Assembly (NCBI GenBank): GCA_016783865.1
Contig: JADHVS010000058.1
Coordinates: 1 to 20,995 of the forward strand
Source of the DNA: Bacteroidales bacterium
Lineage (GTDB): Bacteria; Bacteroidota; Bacteroidia; Bacteroidales; SM23-62
DNA: 20,995 nucleotides
Direction: 5' to 3'
A program made the translations under genes and the position numbers. A model generated the notes under the pieces. That model did no database searches and had not been told where the DNA came from. It saw nothing but the letters and a program-made list of their open reading frames with translations. Positions 15,868 to 20,995 of the stretch are shown piece after piece (position 1 is the stretch's first letter; every line of letters starts with the position of its first letter).

Positions 15868-16986
15868 TCAATCCTCATCCTTAATACACCTCATCGAAAA
15901 CGCGTAGGTCTTCGGAAAGGTGTTCCAGCGGCCTACACTGTTCACATCAGACCTGAGGCAGCGCCGCCAGGCATAATCTCCATATTCATTGGATGTCCAT
16001 ACGTACTCATACAATTCGAGCAGGGAATATCCCCCAGCCGTGGAACGTCGGCCTGCATAGCGGGCATCATAACCTGAACTTCCGCCCATCCTGAGCTTTG
16101 CCCCTTCATCCGTTCCCCGCCATATATTTTCCAGTTCAGCAATCCCTCTTTCCATCCCAAGAAAAACTTCAAGATCAATCCATTCAGCATCCGAAGGAAT
16201 ATGCCAACCATCCGGGCATATTCCCTGCGCACCTTGGGCAACTGAGCCATTCATGGCCACATCCCATGTATATAACCGGCCATAGGCTACGGCCAGACTA
16301 TCATTATCATTATCATTATAACAAAACGATGTGATTGAATTCCCATCCGGATCATGCTGCACCCTCAGGTTTTCCCTCATCCAGACCTGGTCGCCTATCT
16401 CAACGATCGCATATACATTGCCATCGATATCGATGACTACATTCTCCCCGGCCCCTACTATGACTGTGTCACTGCATTCTGCATGATGGTCATCCACTAC
16501 CCTTACCCAGTATTCTCCGGGGATTAGTCCGTCCAGGTCTTCCGTTGTATCTCCATTCGACCACTGGATCTCGTAAGGCGGCACACCGCCCGATATTACC
16601 ATCTCAATGGATCCATCCGGCTGTCCCGGTTGACTGGCATCATGAGCAATCAGTATGATTACCAGTGAATCTGGTTGGGTTATGGTAACACTATCCGTTA
16701 AAATCTGGTCGATGGCATCGGTGACTGTCAGATAATAGGTCCCAGCCGGAATTTCTGAAAGCGTACTGTCCGATCCGCCATTGGACCACGAAAAAAAGTA
16801 TGGTCTTTTACCGCCCGAAATATGTGCTGTGACCAGCCCATCAGCATGTCCAAATATGGTAACATGTTCAACCTCAAACAGATTGGACAAGGGATCAGCC
16901 TCAGGGATGTGATCAGAGATACTACAAGCGGCGATGAATAAGATCAGGGCAGCCAAAAACAGCGCCAGTTTAATTTTGGAGATCAT
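15868..16986 (-). CDS. Lipoprotein with two SprB-type repeats and a Fib_succ_major domain
   Basis: 372 residues; lipobox Cys21 (LFIAAC). Two SprB-like repeats follow, at about 41-104 and 109-175. Each has an ISGG-x-x-PY-x-x-x-W-SNG core and a closing PAGTYYLTVTD or PGEYWVRVVDD strand, as in Bacteroidota surface adhesins. The C-terminal part (about 184-370) is a Fib_succ_major domain: VDIDGNVY-like start, IGDQVWMRENLR, YGRLYTWDVAMN, CPDGWHIPSDAEW, LRMGGSSGYDARYAGRR and a FSMRCIKD end. This domain is common in secreted Bacteroidota and Fibrobacter proteins of unknown function and resembles a C-type-lectin-like module. It is first in an operon with an Ig-like lipoprotein and a beta-barrel and is divergent from the MutS-like gene. 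Confidence 0.88.
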   Translation of the reverse strand: MISKIKLALFLAALILFIAACSISDHIPEADPLSNLFEVEHVTIFGHADGLVTAHISGGKRPYFFSWSNGGSDSTLSEIPAGTYYLTVTDAIDQILTDSVTITQPDSLVIILIAHDASQPGQPDGSIEMVISGGVPPYEIQWSNGDTTEDLDGLIPGEYWVRVVDDHHAECSDTVIVGAGENVVIDIDGNVYAIVEIGDQVWMRENLRVQHDPDGNSITSFCYNDNDNDSLAVAYGRLYTWDVAMNGSVAQGAQGICPDGWHIPSDAEWIDLEVFLGMERGIAELENIWRGTDEGAKLRMGGSSGYDARYAGRRSTAGGYSLLELYEYVWTSNEYGDYAWRRCLRSDVNSVGRWNTFPKTYAFSMRCIKDED

Positions 16987-17131
16987 CTTTGTATAAATGC
17001 TTTAATATGATAACCGGATATATAAAGTTAATAAAAGTTATCGGAAAGATCCCCTATCTTATTCGACCATACTGTTAGCGAGATAATATTTCATAATTAT
17101 ATAGTATTTTTAATCCTCAGCATTTTACCCG

Positions 17132-18934
17132 ATGACAGATCTCCATTCCTTTTATACCAATCGCATAGAAACCTATCAGGCTCAAAAGAAGACCATTCAA
17201 TGCCAGATCGGTCTTACCTCACTGCTACGGTTGTTCGCATTCATACTTGCCGTTGCTATTTCTGTAATTGTATTTAAATACAGCTGGATCTATTCTGCGA
17301 TTTCCTTTTCCCTTCTGACCTCAGGTTTTCTTTTCCTGGTCAGCAGGTATTCAGAACTGGTTTTAAGCAAAAAATACATTTCAGAATTAATCAGGATTAA
17401 TGAGGAAGAGATCCTGCGGTTAGAATGGAATTACACCTCTTTCGACCAGGGAGAGGAATTCATCGAATCAAATCATCCCTATTCCGGCGACCTGGATATA
17501 TTTGGGGACGGATCACTTTTTCAATACTTAAATGCCACCTGTACCTCTGCCGGCAGAAAGAAACTGGCCGGATTGCTCTCCTCACCATCCCAGGCTGATA
17601 CTATCAGGTTAAACCAGGCAGCAATCGGTGAACTCAAAGAAAAAACTGAATGGAGGCAATCAGTTCAGGCCCGTGGCAGGTTGATACCTGAAATCGGATC
17701 TGAATTGAACGACTTGAAGAAATGGCTTGAAACACCTGTTTCTATCAATTTCAAGCCATTTATGATGGCGGTGCTTTATGGATTGCCTGCCATTACCATC
17801 GTGACAATTATTCTGTCTGCATTTCTTATCAGATATAACATACCTGTTTTCTTAGTACTGCTTCAACTTGGCATCATTGCCGCTTACCTGGTAAAAATCA
17901 ATAAAGAATATTCAAACGTCACACGAAAAAACCTGCTGCTCAATAAATACCGCATCCTGCTTGAAAAAGCTGAAAATGAAAACTTTACATCTCCAAAGCT
18001 TATCGATCTGCAATCCACATTGCTGAATCCTCTTCCGGTCAGTATCAAAATGAAAAAACTTACCCGGTTAACCGGCCAGTTTGACTGGCGGCTGAACATG
18101 CTGATAGGTATTGTACTCAATGCAATTCTTTTGTGGGATTTGCAATGCATCAGGCGGTTGAACAACTGGAAAAGAGAGCATGGCAGCAAGGTCTCCGGAT
18201 GGTTTGATATACTGGCTGAATTTGATGTCCTGAACAGTCTTGGAGGCTTTGCTTATAATAATCCGGGTTATGCCTTTCCCGGATTAAGCAGTTCAGAGAA
18301 ATTAATTTCCGGCCAGGAAGTAGGTCACCCATTAATACCATCGGAAGAACGTGTGGAAAATGATCTGGAGATTGATAACTGGGGACAATTGATGCTGGTT
18401 ACCGGATCGAACATGTCGGGAAAGAGTACCTTTCTCAGAACTATTGGGATCAATCTCGTACTGGCCATGACAGGAGCACCTGTCTGTGCAACCAGGTTTG
18501 AATTTCAACCGGTTGAGATGTATTCCAGTATGCGGATCGGAGATTCCCTGCGTAACAGGGAGTCAACATTCTACGCAGAATTGAGAAGGTTGAAATCGAT
18601 CATAGATCATTACAAAAAAGGCAGTAAGGCATTAATACTGCTGGACGAGATCCTCAAAGGGACGAACTCAAAAGACAAGCATTTCGGCTCGGAGATGCTG
18701 ATCAGGCAGTTGATTGAATACAATGCTGCAGGTATTATTGCAACACACGACCTGGAACTGAGTAAACTCGAAAATGAATTTCCAGATAATCTGTTGAATT
18801 ATTCGTTTGAAGTACAGATTGAGAGCGGACTGTTCACTTTTGATTATAAGTTGAAGCGCGGAGTATGCCATACGCTTAATGCGACGGAACTTATGAAACA
18901 AATGGGGATATCTATAAAGGATTCGAGGGTCTGA
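17132..18934 (+). CDS. Membrane-anchored MutS-like ATPase
   Basis: 600 residues. The C-terminal ATPase is complete: Walker A GSNMSGKST (425-433), MutS-like STFYAEL (478-484), Walker B LILLDE (501-506), GTNSKD (510-515) and THD with His539. Upstream, DIFGDGSLFQYLNATCTSAGRKKLAGLL (122-149) matches the MutS core/lever region. The N-terminal mismatch-recognition and connector domains of true MutS are absent. Instead there are two hydrophobic segments at about 31-70 and two at about 209-253, with a possible fifth near 320-340. This is the membrane-associated MutS-related family common in Bacteroidota, often labelled mismatch repair though it lacks the mismatch-binding Phe-x-Glu. A role on DNA at the membrane is possible but unknown. 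It stands alone, and there is no MutL nearby. Confidence 0.88.
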   Translation: MTDLHSFYTNRIETYQAQKKTIQCQIGLTSLLRLFAFILAVAISVIVFKYSWIYSAISFSLLTSGFLFLVSRYSELVLSKKYISELIRINEEEILRLEWNYTSFDQGEEFIESNHPYSGDLDIFGDGSLFQYLNATCTSAGRKKLAGLLSSPSQADTIRLNQAAIGELKEKTEWRQSVQARGRLIPEIGSELNDLKKWLETPVSINFKPFMMAVLYGLPAITIVTIILSAFLIRYNIPVFLVLLQLGIIAAYLVKINKEYSNVTRKNLLLNKYRILLEKAENENFTSPKLIDLQSTLLNPLPVSIKMKKLTRLTGQFDWRLNMLIGIVLNAILLWDLQCIRRLNNWKREHGSKVSGWFDILAEFDVLNSLGGFAYNNPGYAFPGLSSSEKLISGQEVGHPLIPSEERVENDLEIDNWGQLMLVTGSNMSGKSTFLRTIGINLVLAMTGAPVCATRFEFQPVEMYSSMRIGDSLRNRESTFYAELRRLKSIIDHYKKGSKALILLDEILKGTNSKDKHFGSEMLIRQLIEYNAAGIIATHDLELSKLENEFPDNLLNYSFEVQIESGLFTFDYKLKRGVCHTLNATELMKQMGISIKDSRV

Positions 18935-19103
18935 GGGGTCAAGGGGGGTGTGAGAATTGGGCATGGAACATAAATGGTCTCTGAATATGGCCAATCCCCG
19001 GAAGAAAGTTGAACATCCTCCATACGAAGTAAGATAACTAAATCAATATCCTTCGGTTTTAACAGATGGATAAAGGAAATTCGCAATTAATCCAGATATG
19101 AAA
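18935..19103. other. Left part of the gap before the HTH-Fic module, no gene found
   Basis: No credible coding sequence is visible on either strand. The first 30 bp after the MutS-like stop are G-rich, and the remainder is plain AT-rich sequence. A minus-strand frame at 18844-19086 runs into the MutS-like gene and is not supported. Operator repeats and the promoter begin to the right, from about 19106. Confidence 0.6.
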
Positions 19104-19105
19104 TT

Positions 19106-19119
19106 TCAGGTTAACCTGA
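19106..19119. promoter_or_regulatory. 14-bp perfect palindrome upstream of the HTH-Fic operators
   Basis: TCAGGTTAACCTGA reads the same on both strands. Its centre is 52 bp before the centre of the first 33-bp-spaced operator, so it is out of phase with them. It shares the AGG/CCT half-sites at closer spacing. It may be an accessory binding site for the HTH protein. Confidence 0.45.
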
Positions 19120-19154
19120 GAGTTGTGTTTTAAAACCAGTTAGCCACAATTGTT

Positions 19155-19239
19155 TTTAAGGCCAAAACCTTAAATTTAATTTGCTAAATTCAGGCTATAA
19201 CCTTATATTTGTGTAAATATATTAAGGCTTTAACCTTAT
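19155..19239. promoter_or_regulatory. Three 33-bp-spaced operator repeats for the HTH-Fic operon
   Basis: Three copies of TTMAGGC-N3-AACCTTA start at 19156, 19189 and 19222, exactly 33 bp apart. Copy 1 is a perfect inverted repeat (TTTAAGG-N6-CCTTAAA, 19155-19174). Copy 2 keeps only AGG/CCT symmetry. Copy 3 is TAAGG-N6-CCTTA at 19223-19238 and covers the first base of the ATG at 19238. A degenerate in-phase copy is centred on GTTTTAAAAC at 19127-19136. Copy 2 lies between the -33 and -7 promoter elements. The arrangement fits autorepression by the HTH protein. Confidence 0.75.
19180..19211 (+). promoter_or_regulatory. Bacteroidota consensus promoter of the HTH-Fic operon
   Basis: TTTG at 19180-19183, 20 nt, then TATATTTG at 19204-19211 matches TTTG-N19-21-TAnnTTTG with no mismatch. 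Transcription should start near 19218, leaving a leader of about 20 nt that consists largely of the third operator. It is the best promoter match I found in the window. Confidence 0.75.
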
Positions 19240-19696
19240 GAATAAGAAAAAACTCATACAAGAACAACTGGACAAAAAAATTGTCAAGTTTAGTAATTTG
19301 GAGGGAATAGTGGTACCTCCTAATGGCTGGATATATTCAATTAGGCAAGGAATAAATATGTCCTTACGACAGCTAGGACAAAGACTTTCAATAACTCCCC
19401 AAAGTGTTAAAGAAATTGAGGAGCGGGAAAAAAATAATAGTATTTCCTTAAATGTTTTAAAACAAGTGGCCTCAGCTCTGGATATGCATTTTGTTTATGG
19501 ATTTATACCAAAAGAAAAAACACTTGAAAAGATGGTTAAGAAAAGGGCAGCAGATCTTGCTAAGCAAATTGTTGAAAGAACATCTGTTCACATGAATCTG
19601 GAAGATCAAAAGATTACACAGGAAAGAATTAAAAAAGCAATCAATGAAAAAACCGAAGAATTAACCAGAGAATTACCAAAAATATTATGGGATTAG
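19238..19696 (+). CDS. Mobile mystery protein A: HTH antitoxin-type regulator
   Basis: 152 residues. An XRE/HTH_3 domain spans about 33-90: WIYSIRQGINMSLRQLGQRL, then SITPQSVKEIEEREKNNSISL, then LKQVASALDMHFVYGFIP. A charged helical tail follows. Its conserved partner, gene order and the VPPNGWIYSIRQGINMSLRQLG segment match mobile mystery protein A. That family is always found upstream of a Fic protein and is often on mobile elements, which suggests an addiction module. It overlaps the Fic gene by 10 bp, so translation is coupled. Repeats over its own promoter and start codon suggest it represses its operon. Base composition is clearly more AT-rich than the genes to the left, consistent with horizontal transfer. 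Confidence 0.9.
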   Translation: MNKKKLIQEQLDKKIVKFSNLEGIVVPPNGWIYSIRQGINMSLRQLGQRLSITPQSVKEIEEREKNNSISLNVLKQVASALDMHFVYGFIPKEKTLEKMVKKRAADLAKQIVERTSVHMNLEDQKITQERIKKAINEKTEELTRELPKILWD

Positions 19697-20283
19697 ATCT
19701 AGAGTATATTAAAGGGCAAACACCTATTGATGATGAAGAGAAGGAAGGTCTCTTGATTAAAACCATTTCAACCAGAGGGGAATTAGATGAGTTTGAACAA
19801 TCCAATATTCAAACAGCAGTTGAATGGAGTCTAAGACGAAAGTTCTCATATGAAAAGATATTGACGGTTAGTTTTATCCAGGAAGTACATGAAAGAATGT
19901 TTTCAGAAGTCTGGGAATGGGCAGGAAAATTTAGAAAATCAGATAAGAATATAGGAGTAGATAAATATTATATAGAGCAACATCTTATATCGCTTTTGGA
20001 TGATTGTAAATTTTGGATTGAAAATCAAGTTTACGGTAATGATGAAATAGCAATTAGATTTAAATATAGATTGGTTAAAATACATCCCTTCCCAAATGGT
20101 AATGGTCGTCATTCAAGAATATGTGCTGATATTTTAATATCTCATGCATTGAATAAACCAATATTTACCTGGGGAGGTAAAGATCTCACTGAACAAAGTG
20201 AAATAAGAACAAAATATCTTTCGGCGATTTATCAAGCAGATCAAGAAATTATAGAGCCATTAATAGCATTTGCCAGATACTGA
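19687..20283 (+). CDS. Mobile mystery protein B: Fic-domain toxin candidate
   Basis: 198 residues. The Fic core spans about 60-160: ILTVSFIQEVHERMFSEVWEWAGKFR, then YIEQHLISLLDDCKFW, then the active-site motif HPFPNGNGRHSR (133-144). Catalytic His133, the GNGR anion hole and the final Arg are intact. Position 137, usually Asp or Glu for metal binding, is Asn. Most Fic enzymes transfer AMP or related groups from nucleotides to Ser, Thr or Tyr of target proteins, and Fic toxins act on topoisomerases or other cytosolic targets. The order (HTH gene first, Fic second, 10-bp overlap) fits the mobile mystery A/B pair. An N-terminal STRGE stretch (28-32) is near where a class II inhibitory helix could lie but lacks the full motif. 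Toxicity is inferred, not seen. Confidence 0.9.
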   Translation: MGLDLEYIKGQTPIDDEEKEGLLIKTISTRGELDEFEQSNIQTAVEWSLRRKFSYEKILTVSFIQEVHERMFSEVWEWAGKFRKSDKNIGVDKYYIEQHLISLLDDCKFWIENQVYGNDEIAIRFKYRLVKIHPFPNGNGRHSRICADILISHALNKPIFTWGGKDLTEQSEIRTKYLSAIYQADQEIIEPLIAFARY

Positions 20284-20327
20284 ACAACTGGACCTAATAA
20301 AGCGGTAATTTTAAGTAAACAATAACA

Positions 20328-20367
20328 GTCCGCCGGTATGGTAAAAGCCGCGCCATGGTTGCCGGAC
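20328..20367. other. GC-rich imperfect hairpin downstream of the HTH-Fic operon
   Basis: GTCCG (20328-20332) pairs with CGGAC (20363-20367), and ATGG (20338-20341) with CCAT (20353-20356), across an internal loop. It is much more GC-rich than the AT-rich sequence on both sides. It could be a terminator or the edge of an inserted segment. No T-run follows, so it is not a classical terminator. Confidence 0.4.
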
Positions 20368-20424
20368 GCATGTAGGTGCGGATAATGAGACACCTCTGCC
20401 AAATATTTAATGCCATTTACCGAT

Positions 20425-20995
20425 ATGCATAATCAAATAAAACAAATTTCAATACTATTTGCCATTGTGCTGGCAGCTTCATCCTGCAGATTGATTTATA
20501 ATATTCCAGATATTTCAGATTATAAAATATTTCCCTATAGGATTATTAAGCATTCTCCTGAATCTATATATTATTTCGAAAGAACTGAACCTTCAAATGA
20601 ATCAGGTAAAGTTATTTTAGTAAACAATCATAAGTTCTTACCGAATGTTGTAACTCTTGATGACTATATAACCGAATCAAAGACAGCTGCATTTTTAATT
20701 ATCAGGAATGATACCGTCCTTTATGAAAAATACAATAAGGATTACCGGGAGAATTCAATTTTCAATACTTTCTCAGTCACAAAAGTGTTTATTACAACAT
20801 TGATTGGAATTGCTATTGATGAAGGAATTATTAAGAGTGTTGACCAGGTAGTCACTGAATATATTCCCGAACTTTTAGAAATAAATGGATTTGATAAAAT
20901 CACTATCCGGCAATTATTACTGCAAACTTCAGGAATAAAATTCTCCAACTCCAGGAATGGCCCGTTTTCTGACAATGCAAAATACTATTATGGTC
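20425..20995 (+). CDS. Beta-lactamase-like serine hydrolase lipoprotein (partial, 3' end beyond window)
   Basis: The frame is open from ATG 20425 to the right edge (190 codons). The start at 20425 gives a lipoprotein signal ending at Cys21 (AIVLAASSC); an in-frame ATG at 20410 is less likely. The visible part is the N-terminal half of a class C beta-lactamase-type (PF00144) domain: FLIIRNDTVLYEKY, then FNTFSVTKVFITTLIGIAIDEG with the catalytic SxxK tetrad SVTK at 117-120, then VDQVVTEYIPEL and ITIRQLLLQTSGI. The Tyr-x-Asn and His/Lys-x-Gly motifs would be beyond the edge. Such proteins are periplasmic esterases, peptidases or penicillin-binding-like hydrolases. Substrate unknown. Confidence 0.9.
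   Translation, partial: MHNQIKQISILFAIVLAASSCRLIYNIPDISDYKIFPYRIIKHSPESIYYFERTEPSNESGKVILVNNHKFLPNVVTLDDYITESKTAAFLIIRNDTVLYEKYNKDYRENSIFNTFSVTKVFITTLIGIAIDEGIIKSVDQVVTEYIPELLEINGFDKITIRQLLLQTSGIKFSNSRNGPFSDNAKYYYG

Noticed and set aside
16987..17131. GATAAC/GTTATC inverted repeat in the divergent region
   Set aside because: Six-base arms spaced by about 28 nt are expected by chance in AT-rich sequence.
18844..19086. Minus-strand 80-codon frame containing PKDIDLVILL, which recalls nucleotidyltransferases
   Set aside because: It runs antisense into the conserved end of the MutS-like gene and has no G-S or other required motif.
1..20995. CRISPR array, tRNA, rRNA or insertion sequence
   Set aside because: No regularly spaced repeats with unique spacers, no cloverleaf or rRNA-like sequence, and no transposase or integrase motif was found by eye.

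Overview
The window looks like the chromosome (probably a metagenomic contig) of a member of the Bacteroidota, most likely a Bacteroidales/Marinilabiliales-type bacterium. The grounds are many lipoprotein signal peptides, SprB-repeat and Fib_succ_major domains, DUF2141, a DUF6057-like membrane protein, A-rich translation starts without strong Shine-Dalgarno sites, and one textbook Bacteroidota promoter (TTTG-N20-TATATTTG). No rRNA, tRNA, CRISPR array, transposase or integrase was seen.

Layout. (1) 1-4550, minus strand: an exported glycan-related operon. It holds a GH116-family glycosidase lipoprotein broken by a frameshift near 3735, a six-hairpin-glycosidase-like lipoprotein, and an FG-GAP/VCBS lipoprotein that runs off the left edge. 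(2) 4633-6595, plus: a DUF2141 secreted protein, then a twin-arginine-exported protein resembling the fucose/arabinose isomerase fold. The second gene is preceded by a 12-bp inverted repeat that encloses two 10-bp direct repeats. (3) 6591-9934, plus: a 7-bp tandem repeat over a stop codon, a CAP/SCP secreted protein and an 848-residue lipoprotein of unknown function. (4) 10281-13626, plus: a polytopic DUF6057-like membrane protein overlapping a PD40 beta-propeller lipoprotein that carries a CxxCH haem-type motif. (5) 13759-14475, plus: an SH3-like lipoprotein. (6) 14554-16986, minus: a three-gene surface operon (SprB-repeat/Fib_succ_major lipoprotein, Ig/PKD-like lipoprotein, outer-membrane beta-barrel). 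(7) 17132-18934, plus: a membrane-anchored MutS-like ATPase. (8) 19238-20283, plus: an AT-rich two-gene addiction-type module, mobile mystery protein A (HTH) and B (Fic). (9) 20425-end: a partial serine beta-lactamase-like lipoprotein.

The most striking signal is upstream of the HTH-Fic pair. Three partly palindromic repeats (TTMAGGC-N3-AACCTTA) lie exactly 33 bp apart, with a degenerate fourth in phase. They flank and interleave a perfect Bacteroidota promoter, and the last one covers the start codon. This is what a cooperative autorepression operator for the antitoxin would look like. Other points of interest are the frameshifted GH116, the DUF6057-like/CxxCH-propeller pair, a two-copy extragenic hairpin element (10154-10183 and 14503-14538), and the regulatory repeat at 5104-5157. 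Most other genes encode cell-envelope proteins whose exact roles cannot be read from sequence.
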